Assembly: GCA_964017185.1 (NCBI GenBank)
Contig: OZ024876.1
Location: 28,054,278 to 28,118,277, forward strand
Source of the DNA: Rugalucina vietnamica
Lineage: Eukaryota > Mollusca > Bivalvia > Lucinida > Lucinidae
Direction: 5' to 3'
DNA length: 64,000 bases
Part shown: positions 1-9,257 of the stretch, piece after piece
Position numbering within the stretch: the first letter of the stretch is position 1
Layout of the letters: every line of letters begins with the position of its first letter
Position numbers and translations under genes: made by a program
The notes under the pieces: model-generated
What the model was told of the DNA's origin: nothing
The model's input: the letters and a program-made list of their open reading frames with translations, nothing else
Database searches by the model: none

Positions 1-272
1 TGGGTTAAAGGTAAAACTATGCTAGAAGAACCAACGTTTCGCCATAAAACAACCATAACGACAAATACGAACGGGTAGATTGGGCCAAGTCGTTACAGAT
101 TTTAATACTGACTGAATTCGTCCGTGTAAACAGCATATGACCAAACTGACTAGCCCAACAGTTTTGAGTTTCTTACTTATAGGGGCAATTGTCAGAAAAA
201 AGGTAAAGTAAGAAATTTTTACCTTTACTGGAGCCAGGCTAACGTACGGGTTCAAAGAGAACAGCAGAGAGA

Positions 273-492
273 CATCAAGAAAACATGTCCGTGAAATGTA
301 TACCCCCATATACCCCACTTTTGTATGGTGAAAATGGGGTTAGCAGGGATATACCTGTTTTCCTTATTTTTTTTTGTCCAAAACATAGGTTGAATTGTGG
401 GTACTTGTGGCTTAGAACCGCATCCAGTGAAAAATTTCATTTTTACAACCAAAATTATTTCCATATATTGCATGGGCAAGTTTTTGTTATGG
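273..492 (+). mobile_element. Family A palindromic MITE-like element, copy 1
   Basis: The copy begins with CATCAAGAAAACATGTCCGTG-like sequence and ends with GCATGGGCAAG followed by a short AT stretch. These ends are imperfect inverted repeats of each other, as in the fuller copy at 9258. The palindromic core (AGAACCGC arms) is partly lost here. No coding capacity is seen, so it is a non-autonomous DNA element. No clear target duplication could be read. Confidence 0.7.
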
Positions 493-619
493 AACAGCTA
501 TTTCACCATAGATGGCAACACATCTTCCCAATGCATTATATGGATGACATACAACAACACATACATTGACACCAAATCATGAAAAAAATAGAATCATAAC
601 AAAGAAGGCTCGTCTTGCG

Positions 620-1126
620 ATGTCTGCTACCTTTTAGGCACAAATAAAATTAACCGGTTTGTTCGTGGGGAAATCAGAAACTTTGATCAAAAGATCCGGC
701 CGCGGTATGGTCATTTCTTTACCTTGGCCAAAGGTCATTTACATATTAAATGTAAAACTTAATTTTATCAGAAACCGCATGGCCAATTAAAGCCAAATTT
801 TATATATAGTATCCTTGGGAAGGGCCGATGGATTGATTTCAATGAAACTTAGTATGTAACATGAAGGATTCCGATCATTTTATGAATCATGACCTTTGGT
901 TGACCTTGACCTATTAAACAACAAGGTCAAATATAGTTACATAGGCTTTTCAATGGGAAAAAAGGAAACATTGGATTTTGTAGCCTGTGACCTGAAAATT
1001 GGTAGATAAATACAGTTTACAGTGTAAATAATTATGTGAGTATTAGAGGCAAGGTTTATCCAAAGGTCATTTATCAAAGACAAAAATCTCAGGTGTGCGA
1101 TATCAGGACCATTGGTCCTCTGTTAT
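620..1126 (+). mobile_element. Family B fragment (3' part)
   Basis: It contains the family signatures in order: CATGGCCAATTAAAGCCAAA, ATCATGACCTTTGG, TTGACCTTGACCTATT, CAAGGTCAAATA and the terminal GGACCATTGGTCCTCTG near 1107. This is the same order as in one unit plus the end of the full copy at 13143. The 5' border near 620 is approximate. It is non-coding. Confidence 0.7.
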
Positions 1127-1146
1127 TTCTTTTATATTACTAAAAT

Positions 1147-1148
<2 letters not shown>

Positions 1149-1188
<40 letters not shown>
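1149..1188. repeat. Poly-T tract, 40 nt
   Basis: A pure run of 40 T lies shortly after the family B end. It could be the reverse of a poly-A tail from a minus-strand retroposed sequence, or plain slippage expansion. Confidence 0.95.
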
Positions 1189-1193
<5 letters not shown>

Positions 1194-1525
1194 TAAAAGC
1201 CCGCGAGTAAGAGCTTCGATTTCTTTATACATGTAAGTATAATGTACAGTCTCGACGTTGGTTGCAAAAACTCTCCAGCCACAACGCATGGGAGTTGGGA
1301 CTCGTAATTTTAGATAATATATATGTATTGGCCATCTACATGTGCATGTATGTAGTAAAAACAAAAGAAAATGTCAATCAACTACCCCAAGCTGATCCGT
1401 GTCTACGTTTTCGCATGATACGTTATATGCAAAAGCAAGTTTCCAATGACGCAGCCCAATTTGCATTTAACACGAGTTGTAATTAAAACCGGTATTGCCA
1501 GAAGACCAATTGATACAAACGAGTT
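1189..1525. other. Unassigned sequence
   Basis: No gene, repeat unit or element end was recognised in this stretch. The short open frames here have no splice-like borders or recognisable residues. Confidence 0.5.
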
Positions 1526-1554
1526 ACATCACGAAAACTTGCCCATGTAACGTA
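1526..1554 (+). mobile_element. Family A copy, left piece split by the 7.3 kb element
   Basis: CATCACGAAAACTTGCCCAT matches the left terminus of family A. The copy stops at AACGTA and resumes at 8843 with AACGTATACCCC, exactly the next part of the family A consensus. The interruption is the element at 1555-8842, and AACGTA is its target duplication. Confidence 0.85.
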
Positions 1555-1705
1555 TGTTAGGCGACTAAGTGGGAAATGCGCTTAAGTAGGAAAAAAGTTG
1601 CGACTATCTAGGAAACCGACCGTCAGGCGCTTAAGTGGGAAATGCGACTAAGTGGGGAATGCGACTAAGTGGGAAAACGACTGACTTGGAAAAGTAAATA
1701 CGAGT
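1555..1705 (+). repeat. Left terminus with subterminal tandem repeats
   Basis: After the terminal inverted repeat come several variants of CGACTAAGTGGGAAATG and GCGCTTAAGTGGGAAATG, spaced about 19 bp apart from 1560 to 1685. Repeated subterminal motifs are commonly transposase-binding sites, but binding here is only inferred. The mirror-image cluster is at 8740-8842. Confidence 0.75.
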
Positions 1706-2265
1706 CGGACTTATAATTGCAACTTGTTAATTGCATTAATATAGGATATTAATACGCCGTGTCTTGAGAAAACCTTTCTCAAACGTTTTCGACCGTATCC
1801 AACACAAACCTGAGACAGGGTAAGAGGCTCCTACTTATGATTAAGGCACTGTCTATGTAATAAATGTTGTAACGTCGCTAAGCTACGCGCAGTACTTTTA
1901 TTTTTACAAAGCAGACATTCTCATGCCGTGGCTGAGTTATTTTTATCAATACACCGTACTGACATTGGTTTGTCTGGTGGTTCAGTTTCTTTGCTCAAGA
2001 TTTTCACTATTCTTGTTTGTTTTCGATGGATCTTCAGTTGCCAGGCAACACATTTTTATCTGCAAGTCATTCTTTTTTCAATCATCATTACGTTTTATCT
2101 CGACAATTTTGTTTGTCCGGTGATGATAACCACGGATATTCATCGAACTATTAAGATGATGTGGATTGCAGATAAGGTTTTAGGCAATTGTAAATGGGTC
2201 CCAGTAACGATGAAACTTTAGCATTACACTGCAGTACTTTTGTTGTGGCTCTACACGTATTTGGC
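1706..2265. other. Unassigned sequence with overlapping short open frames
   Basis: Two overlapping plus-strand frames lie at 1923-2123 and 1928-2221. The longer is rich in hydrophobic residues, but has no recognised domain, no splice-like borders and no relative elsewhere in the window. I do not call a gene. Confidence 0.4.
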
Positions 2266-2500
2266 TTATGTTTAGGTGTAGACTTTGTGCGCGTTCAGTG
2301 CATTTTACATGCGTATTCATAAATTTAGTTAAGTTCAGTAAATTAGTGGGCTCTTTGGGGAAATAACTGCTCGTGCACATTGTAATATGTTTTCTTTGTA
2401 TTAGTCGTTTTCCCACCTTGGTTTTCAGGGTGGGGCTAGATTCGATTTGACCATTCCTGATTATTGCTTACTTTTACCTTTTCATGCTTTAGAAGAGGTC
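2266..2500 (+). mobile_element. Family C retrotransposon 3' fragment, diverged
   Basis: The order GTTAAGTTCAGTAA, GGGGAAATAACTGCTCGTGC, TTTTCCCACCTTGGTTTTCA and TTGCTTACTTTTACCTTTTC parallels the better family C copies at 31622 and 45977. It ends at the common family C 3' terminus. It is more diverged than the others, so it is probably an older insertion carried inside the 7.3 kb element. Confidence 0.55.
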
Positions 2501-2570
2501 AGTCACAAAGCATGCATACTGTTCAATCGTTAACGCCAGCAAACATTGAAATAGTGATCATGCAATGTTT

Positions 2571-2663
2571 AGGAAAGCAAAGACAGCCATGGGCACACAT
2601 TGTAACACCCCCGCCCCAGGAAAGCAAAGACAGCCATGGGCACACATTGTAACACCCCGCCCC
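2571..2663 (+). repeat. Tandem duplication of a 47 bp unit (two copies)
   Basis: The unit starts AGGAAAGCAAAGACAGCCAT and recurs 47 bp downstream nearly unchanged, ending in a C-rich stretch. The near identity implies a recent local duplication. Confidence 0.9.
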
Positions 2664-2885
2664 TCCGTTTTAGCTAAGAAATACCAACAGGCACAGTGCG
2701 AGTTTATAACATACTACGACGCCAGTTCCTCTTCCTCATCTCCTCTGAAATTGTTTGTCTACCTTCATGTAGGCTATAGAACTTACAGATTACCTTCTAT
2801 ACCTACGACATGAAATAAGCTGAAAATAACATTTTCTAATGCTGGCGTGTGACGCTAATAACCAAAAATGTTGAGTCGATGTTGT
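2664..2885. other. Unassigned spacer before the minisatellite
   Basis: A short CTTCCTC-rich stretch and otherwise unique sequence are present. No feature is recognised. Confidence 0.5.
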
Positions 2886-4995
2886 AGGGTCCAGTACTTG
2901 TGACATAGAGGGTGTGCCGGTAGCGCAGGTCCAGTACTTTTGATATAGGTGATGTACCGGTAGCGCAGGTCCAGTTCTTTTGACATAGGGGATGTACCGG
3001 CAGGACAGGGCAAGTACTTGAGATAAAGGTGATGTACCGGTAGAACAGGGCAAGCACTGTGATATTGGGGATGTACCGGTAGAACAGGGCAAGTACTGTA
3101 ATATAGGGGATGTACCGGTAGAACAGGGCAAGTACTGTGATATACCGGTAGGACAGAGACCAGTGTTTGAGATATAGGGGATGTACCGGTAGGACAGGGT
3201 CCAGCACTGTGATATAGGGGATGTACCTGTAGGACAGGGACCAGTACGTGTGATATAGGGCAGGGTCCAGTAGGAAGTACCGGTAGGACAGGGATCAGTT
3301 CTTGTGATAAAGAAGATGTACCGCTATGGCGGGGACCTGTGTTTTTTATATAGGGAATGTACCAGTATGACAGGGTCCAGTACTGTAATATAGGGAATGT
3401 ACCGGTAGAACAGGGCAAGTACTGTGATATACGGGATGTACCGGTAGGACAGAGACCAGTGTTTGAGATACAGGGGATGTACCGGTAGGACAGGGTCCAG
3501 TACTGTGATATAGGGGATGTACCTGTAGGACAGGGACCAGTACGGGTGAAATAGGGCAGGGTCCAGTAGGAAGTACCGGTAGGACAGGGACCAGTTCTTG
3601 TGAAAAAGAAGATGTACCGCTATGGCGGGAACCAGTGTTTTTGATATAGGGAATGTACCAGTATGGCAGGCCGTCCAGTACTGTGATATAGAGGATGTAC
3701 CGGTAGGATAGGGACCAGTACTTGTGATATAGGGGATATGACAGTAGCACAGTACTTTCAATTTAGATAGAACGGTAGGATAGGAACCAGTAATTGTGAT
3801 ATAGGGGATATAAATATACCGGTAGGCCAGGGACCAGTACTTGTGATATAGTGGAGGTAACGATGAGACAGGGACAAGTACTTGTAATATACGGGATGTA
3901 CCGGTATGACAGTGTCCAGTTCTTTGGTTAACGGAATATACTGGTAGGACAGGGACCAGTACTTGTGTTATAGGGGAATGTAACGGTAGGAAAGGGGCCA
4001 ATACTTGTGATATAAGCGATGAACCGGTAGGACAGGAACCAGTACATGTGACATAGGGGATGTACCGGTAGGACAGGGACCAGTAGATTTGATTTAGGGG
4101 ATGTGCCGGTAGAACACGGACCGGTACTTGTGATATAGAGAATGTAACGGTAGAACAGGGACCAGTTTTGATTTAGGGGATGTGCAAGTAGAACAGGGAC
4201 CAGTACTTGTGATATACGGGATATACTGGTACGCCAAGGCCAAGTACTTGTAATATACGGGCGGTAACTGTGGGATATGGGCCAGTACTCGTGATATAGG
4301 GCATGAACCGGTATGACAAGGTCCGGTACTTGTGATTTATGGGATGTACCGGTATGGCAGGGCCCAGTACTTGTGATATCTGGGATGTATCGGTAGGATA
4401 GGGAACAGTACTTGTAATATAGGGGATGTACCGATAAGACAAGGACCAGTACTTGTGATATAGGGAATGTACCGGTATGATAGGGGCCAGTACTTGTGGA
4501 ATAGGGCAGGTAACGGTACTATAGGGACCAGTACTTGTGATAAAGGGGAGGTAACCGTACGACAGAGACCAGTACTTATGATATAGGGGAGATAACGGTT
4601 GGATTCGGACCAGTACTTGTAATATAGGTGTCGTAGCGGTAGTACAGGGACCAGTACTTGTGATATAGGGGATGTACCGGTACGACAGGGACCAGTGCTT
4701 GTGGTGTAGGGGATGTACCGGTATGACAAGGACCAGTAGTATTAATTTAGGGGATATGCCGGTGATATAGGGGATGTACCGGCAGAAACGGGACCAGTGA
4801 TTGTGATATAAGGGAAGTTAACGATAGAACAGGGGCCAGTACTTGTGATATAGTGGAGCTAGCGGTAGAACATGGGCCAGCGCTTTTGATACAGGGACCA
4901 GGGAGATAAGGTATAATAGGGACCGGTACTTGTGATATGAGGGATGTACCGATAGAACAGGGGCCAATACTTTGAATATAGTGAAGTTAACGGTA
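2886..4995. repeat. Minisatellite of about 41-43 bp units, roughly 50 copies
   Basis: The unit consensus includes CCAGTACTTGTGATATAGGG followed by GATGTACCGGTAGGACAGGG. The array runs about 2.1 kb. A higher-order repeat is visible: a distinctive variant block containing GATGTACCGCTATGGCGG occurs at 3315 and again at 3611, so about seven units were duplicated together. The long minus-strand open frames over this array follow from the repeat and are not genes. Units become more degenerate toward 4740-4995. Confidence 0.97.
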
Positions 4996-5004
4996 AGAAT
5001 TTGT

Positions 5005-5685
5005 TTTAGTTGATGCTTTACGTCACAGTCAACAACTAAGGTCATGTCGGGACGTTGCCTCCACTTTATGAGACTCTTACCCAAAATGAGGATGTCATGA
5101 CATTCAGCAAGTGCTTCAAATGTAACCATCCAACAAGGCCGAAAGGGCTCGTATGTGTGACTTGGAACCACTTTTCCTGGGCAGCCTCAGACCTGAGCGG
5201 TTAACCATGAATCAGGTAGACAGTCAGCATCGTTCAAGCTTTGCCTGGAGGCACAAGCAGCCCATCTATTTCTTTAAGCCCCAATGGTCGGGGCCCAAAC
5301 GGTTGGGTAGGGACCAGTTATTGTGATATAGGGGATGTAACGGTAGGACGGGGACCACCGCTGGGCCCCTGCCCATTGGGGCTTAAAGAAATAGATGGGC
5401 TGCTTGTGCCTCCAGGCAAAGCTTGTATGATGCATGCTGACTGGTTATCTGATTACTGGTGAACCGCTCGTGTCTGAGCCTGCCCAGGAAAAGTGGTTCC
5501 AAATCGAACCATTCGCACATATACATGTAAGCCCTTTTGGCTTTGTCGGATGGTTATATTTGAAGCACGTGTTGGATGTCATGACATCCTCATTTGGGGT
5601 AAGAGTCCCATAAAGTGGAGGCGACGTCCCGACATGACCTTGGCTGTTGGCTGGGACGTAAATCATCAATTCAAACAAAGAAACA
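5005..5685. repeat. Large palindrome: two inverted family H copies around a minisatellite unit
   Basis: The left arm (about 5012-5308) and right arm (about 5345-5672) are inverted copies. Shared blocks are GTCATGTCGGGACGT, the CTCCACTTTATGAGACTCTTAC block, CTGGGCAG/CTGCCCAG, and GCAAAGCTTG/CAAGCTTTGC. The loop (about 5309-5344) is a single minisatellite-like unit (GACCAGTTATTGTGATATAG). Each arm is a family H copy, also found at 56875-57140 and, internally deleted, at 61790-61930. The outer TTTACGTC-CAGTCAACA motif resembles V-SINE 3' ends, so family H may be SINE-related. Confidence 0.9.
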
Positions 5686-5874
5686 AACTGGTAATACAGT
5701 GGATGTAAAGGTAGTACATGGACCATCGCTTTTGATACATGTGTACAATAAATTCAGCATTTTTTATCACTCACCTTAGAGAAACGTCGAATGTTTGCAT
5801 AAATATCGCATACGAAATACACATATTTTTCTTGAGCTGTAAAAATCGAAAAAAATTCGATTTATAATTTTGAG

Positions 5875-5922
<48 letters not shown>
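5875..5922. repeat. Poly-A tract, 48 nt
   Basis: This is a pure A run. It lies inside the minus-oriented family A copy, where other copies have only short A-rich stretches, so it looks like slippage expansion rather than a retroposon tail. Confidence 0.95.
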
Positions 5923-5923
<1 letters not shown>

Positions 5924-6015
5924 GATATAATAATTTTTAAGATGTTTGCCCAAACCATTAATTGTGGGAACACGTTTACAGCCTCAGCGAGGCAGTTCTA
6001 ACGAGTATCCACAAT

Positions 6016-6090
6016 CTTTATTATTTCCGTCCCGACTTGACTGAAAAATTGTTGATGGGACGTTACGCCTTCATACAAACAAACAAATTA
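6016..6090 (+). mobile_element. 5'-truncated V-SINE-like 3' end
   Basis: CGTCCCGACTTGACTGAAAA, TTGTTGATGGGACGTTACGC and CAAACAAACAAA follow the same order as the 3' half of the SINE at 28439. The tRNA head is absent. It lies inside a family A copy and is therefore younger than that copy. Confidence 0.75.
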
Positions 6091-6198
6091 TGTATATTTT
6101 GGAGCAAAAAGAAGAAAATATGTATACCCAGGGTTGTATACCCCCAGGGTCAGTATGGGTGAAAGGGGTTTACATTACACGGAAATGTTTGCGTGATG

Positions 6199-6575
6199 TT
6201 GATTCAGAAAAGTGATGCAGTATTTTAGGAACCGGGCACACTCAGCCTGATATTCTATGCAAATTCCTTTAAATGGTCATCGTCGTTACCTTTTCCACAG
6301 TGTTTACTTTGAATATGAAGAAAATTTTACCAATGATCGACTGCTCTCTCTCAATTACGCGTTTTGTCACATAAAGCGCTTAATAAAAACTAGTGAACCC
6401 GTCTATACTAACTAGACAGTTAACCGCAATCAATTTGATTTATCCATTGTTGAAACTCCCCGTCAAATAGCAGTAAAATGTAGCAAGCAGTCTCGATCGT
6501 GGTGACTGCTTATCATAGCGCATCTAGGTTCAGATCGTAGATACCCTGACGAGGGGTACAGAAACTATAGGAACT
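6199..6575. other. Unassigned sequence
   Basis: No repeat unit or coding signal was recognised between the family A copy and the exon-like frame at 6576. Confidence 0.5.
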
Positions 6576-6782
6576 CTATATGGCTGATTTTAAGACCATC
6601 ACATCGGTCCCATGGGTCTGTTTCTGGTAGTCAAAATTCAGAACTCTGTCACAAATTGACTGCACTGCAAAATGGTTTTCTACACATCGACATATTGACT
6701 GTAATCGTGTTTCCTTTAGTACTGGCTTTGATTCCATAACTTCAGAAATTTTGGTCAATGCCTTGAGTGACAGGTACACACA
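6576..6782 (-). CDS. Putative terminal exon of an unrecognised protein (68 aa)
   Basis: On the minus strand an acceptor-like CTTGACCAG is followed by 68 codons and a TAG stop. The exon is 207 bp and in phase 0. The peptide begins CVYLSLKALTKISEV, contains SICRCVENHFAVQSICDRVL and ends DVMVLKSAI. It is mixed polar/hydrophobic, helix-like, and has four cysteines, with composition unlike the AT-rich frames around it. No family is recognised. It lies inside the 7.3 kb inverted-repeat element, so it may be the 3' end of that element's own protein or a captured host exon. Possible upstream pieces on the same strand lie at 6973-7038 and 7175-7254, but their phases do not connect cleanly. The TAG is followed by no obvious AATAAA signal nearby. 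Confidence 0.45.
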   Translation of the reverse strand, partial: CVYLSLKALTKISEVMESKPVLKETRLQSICRCVENHFAVQSICDRVLNFDYQKQTHGTDVMVLKSAI

Positions 6783-7622
6783 CTGGTCAAGCGTTCATAA
6801 CAAGAAACGACATTCGTGTATAGGAAACGAAACTGAAACGTATTAGAATCGAAATTAATGACGAACCAGAGAATCAACAACACTGAAATCTAGAGCAAAA
6901 GGAATCTCTTATAACAAACGGCTGCTGACCTTTTCATTGGTTTCTTTTTAAGGAAGCAAACTTGTTTTTTGCAGGCATCAAGCTGACACATTGTTGAATC
7001 CGATCACTGATTCTTTGTTTTCAGGCTGACTGCCTAGTATGTCTAGGCAGAGAATAAAAAGGGAAAGTCAAAATGGATGGTGGCGGGATTTATGTGACAT
7101 TTTACATGATAACCGATTGTTTACATCAATAAAATACCAGTGTTTCAATGGTGCAGCTAAAATTGTAATTACCGCACCAAGTAGCACATTAGACCTTCTG
7201 ATAAGCTCTTTCCGCACCGATTATCAACCAACCACTGGCTTATCGCCTGTGAATTGTCTGTAACCAACAAAAAAACTAAGTTTAAAGGAATTTGCACTGC
7301 TACAGTGGCTTTTTGCCTTTTGCCATAATGCCACAATGCCATAATGCCACACAAGCGAAATTCACAACCTACACAATTACCACGCTACTCAAGCAGCAAA
7401 CACATTTATATGTTATTAAAAATAAAATTTTCATTTATTTCTTAATCAGTGAATACACATAATTTTATTTAATATTTTGATATAAATCATTTGTTACCAC
7501 GTGCCAGGACGGGGTCTGAAAATGATAGTTATTCTCGAGTTGCACCCCCTCCAACAAAGTAATGATAGGTATTTATTTAGGCATTCCGTTGTAATAAACT
7601 GTAGGGTGTACATGTACATTTT
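6783..7622. other. Possible further minus-strand exons, otherwise unassigned
   Basis: Two acceptor-like sites are strong: TTTTTTTGTTGGTTACAG (frame NSQAISQWLVDNRCGKSLSE follows, 7175-7254, donor-like GTAATT) and TTTTTATTCTCTGCCTAG (frame ILGSQPENKESVIGFNN follows, about 6973-7038). Phases between these and the 6576-6782 exon disagree. A plus-strand open frame at 7039-7263 overlaps them. From 7264 to 7622 the DNA is AT-rich with nothing recognised. Confidence 0.25.
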
Positions 7623-7826
7623 TTAATTCAGCTTTACATCCCTTTCAGCTTATATGAGACGGGCCAATCAGTAGGTGGGGCGAAAACGGGAGAACCCCGA
7701 GAAAAACCACCTGACACACCCGCAAGCAGAACTTGGCGTGGGACTCGAAACCACACCAGACACAGCGAAGAGATGATCGAGTGATTAAGAAACAGCGCTC
7801 TTAACCGCTCGGCCACGGGGGCCGCC
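7623..7826 (-). mobile_element. tRNA-derived SINE, Ser/Leu-like head
   Basis: On the minus strand the sequence opens GTGGCCGAGCGGTTAAGAGC, an A-box of tRNA-Ser/Leu type with the expected extra length before the B-box GGTTTCGAGTCCCA. A body follows with GGTGGTTTTTCTCGGGGTTC and an end near TAAGCTGAAAGGGATG. Flanking ACATGTACATTT (7610-7621) and ACATGTATATTT (7827-7838) form a 12 bp target duplication with one difference. This is a complete-looking SINE transcribed, if at all, by RNA polymerase III. Confidence 0.85.
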
Positions 7827-8082
7827 ACATGTATATTTGAGGCAGTTGCTACTATCTATGAAGCTTAGGTGCCGGCCAAAAATGTTGAGAGGGATATCAA
7901 TCAATCATTGAACACAAACAAACCAAACGAAAATGACTGCGGCTACTAGGGTCATAACTTAGTCCTGAGATAAAGATGTATCTGTATATGTCTCTGCTTA
8001 GTCAGCAAACTACGGTATTAGCGTTATGTTTGTCTTCGACTCTGATCAGCTGCATGGGTAGATGAACAGACATTCCGAAATA

Positions 8083-8085
<3 letters not shown>

Positions 8086-8123
<38 letters not shown>
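8086..8123. repeat. Poly-A tract, 38 nt
   Basis: A pure A run of 38 nt with no recognised retroposon body immediately upstream. Confidence 0.95.
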
Positions 8124-8128
<5 letters not shown>

Positions 8129-8360
8129 AGTATAGATGTTTGGTATGTGATTTTGTTTTACATATTTATCTAGTATTGGTATAATTTCAAACTTCGTTGA
8201 AACAATTGCCAGTATTTTATAGGCAACCAAGAACTCGAAATGCCCATCGGTATCATCATAGAGGCAGAACGAAGCAGGTATAGAAGATACCAAATTACCA
8301 AATTTATTCATTACCAAACATGCACATGTAGTTCAGCAAGAGTATAAGGTTATGTCAGTA

Positions 8361-8399
8361 ACAAACAAACAAACAAACAAACAAACAAACAAACAAACA
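8361..8399. repeat. (AAAC)n microsatellite
   Basis: About ten CAAA units. This is the tail type of the local SINEs, so it may be the remains of one whose body is lost or unrecognisable. Confidence 0.9.
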
Positions 8400-8539
8400 T
8401 TTTACAATAATCACCCGTTACATGACTGAAAGGCTGCAACAAAATTGCTGCATTATCGCAAAGATGCTGATAACAAGACTATTATTTTGACTTAATTAAG
8501 CCGCGAGCGTTAAAAAGATGTCAGGTTAGACACAAAATA

Positions 8540-8697
8540 GGTTGCACAGCCACAGAAGTTAACTGAGCACTCTTGATACTTTGCGTTTAGAAAACAGAGT
8601 GATTGTATTGTAACACAAGCACTGATCAGCTGCTCAGATAATCTATGCTAATACTGTCGCATATACAAAAGTCAGTTTTCTCATGACGCGGCTCATA
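8540..8697 (-). mobile_element. Family D fragment
   Basis: The GATCAGCTGCTCAG core and the terminal TTTTCTCATGACGCGGCTC match the right part of minus-oriented family D copies (compare 42521-42755). The other end is not recognisable. Confidence 0.6.
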
Positions 8698-8739
8698 TGA
8701 AACATTGGAAGCATTTGCCATTAGTTTTCTAGCGTTTCC

Positions 8740-8842
8740 TACTTAAGCGCAGTGAACGAATTTCCGAGATAAGCGCAATTTTATTTCTTCACCTTGACGG
8801 GTTTTCCCTATTTAAGCGCATTCCCTACTTAGTCGCCTCACA
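8740..8842 (-). repeat. Right terminus of the 7.3 kb element
   Basis: Read on the minus strand it is TGTGAGGCGACTAAGTAGGG, then ATGCGCTTAAATAGGGAAAA, then further GCGCTTA variants. It mirrors 1555-1705. The element ends at 8842 and the AACGTA duplicate follows. Confidence 0.8.
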
Positions 8843-9046
8843 AACGTATACCCCTTAATTAAATCTCACTTTTATATAGATTGTAGGTACTCGTTAGAAC
8901 CGCCTCCCCGAGCGATGCGGTTCTAAGGTGTACCAACAATCACTGTGGGACAAAAACAATAAAAATATCAAAACTTTTCCAACGAATTGTTCAATTTTTA
9001 CAGAAAATATGGTCTGTATATTGCATGGGCCAGTTTTCCTGATGTA
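8843..9046 (+). mobile_element. Family A copy, right piece
   Basis: It resumes the copy begun at 1526: AACGTATACCCC, CACTTTTATATAGATTGTAG, TACTCGTTAGAACCGCC with the opposing GCGGTTCTAAGG arm, and the right end CTGTATATTGCATGGGCCAG. The first six bases are the duplicated target. Confidence 0.85.
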
Positions 9047-9257
9047 TTATTGGTTGCCACATACATCGTGGTTTAAGTTTTATTCTAAGGTCTGTATCTG
9101 ATTTCAGCTAATGGAGAAGCAATTCGCGGAAGTAATACACTAAGATAACTAACCTGGGAACAAGTTTATTTACTTTGCCTTATCAATGCTACAGTTCAAA
9201 GAAAGATAACTATATAAATAAAATACCCTTTGTCATAGAATATGAAATGCATGCACT

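Larger units (their letters stand above)
5740..6198 (-). mobile_element. Family A copy interrupted by a SINE piece and a poly-A expansion
   Basis: Read on the minus strand, it starts CATCACGCAAACATTTCCGT at 6198, then passes through GTATACAACCC, TTTTTGCTCCAAAATAT, GTGGATACTCGTTAGAACTG and AGGCTGTAAACG. A 5'-truncated SINE end (6016-6090) lies between the TTTGCTCC block and the palindromic core. A 48 nt poly-A tract (5875-5922) sits in the other half. The distal border near 5740 is weak. Confidence 0.65.
7839..8539. other. Unassigned sequence with two simple repeats
   Basis: Apart from the poly-A at 8086 and the AAAC array at 8361, no coding or element signal was recognised. Confidence 0.5.
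1555..8842. mobile_element. 7.29 kb inverted-repeat transposon with 6 bp target duplication
   Basis: The left end starts TGTTAGGCGACTAAGTGGGA and the right end, read on the minus strand, starts TGTGAGGCGACTAAGTAGGG. Similarity continues for about 40 bp with few mismatches. The flanks are AACGTA (1549-1554) and AACGTA (8843-8848), and joining the flanks restores a continuous family A copy. Both ends carry subterminal repeats of a GCGACTAAGTGGGAAAT type. The superfamily is open: 6 bp duplications are known for several DNA transposon groups (for example Dada and IS3EU), and no transposase was recognised inside. The interior is mostly minisatellite, palindrome and nested elements, plus one exon-like frame at 6576-6782. 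Confidence 0.8.

Noticed and set aside
2790-5171. Long minus-strand open frames with repeated YRYIPYIT/GTSPISQ-type peptides
   Set aside because: They are translations of the 42 bp minisatellite in several frames at once; no start, splice or domain evidence supports a protein.
5770-5850. A minus-strand exon (acceptor TTTTTACAG, donor CTAAG|GTGAGT)
   Set aside because: The acceptor-like stretch matches the TTTTTACAGCTGAAAAAATC segment of family A copies, so the frame is element sequence.
1555-8842. A Polinton or LTR-type element, because of the 6 bp duplication and TG..CA ends
   Set aside because: The ends are inverted, not direct repeats, and no integrase, polymerase, capsid or reverse transcriptase sequence was seen inside.
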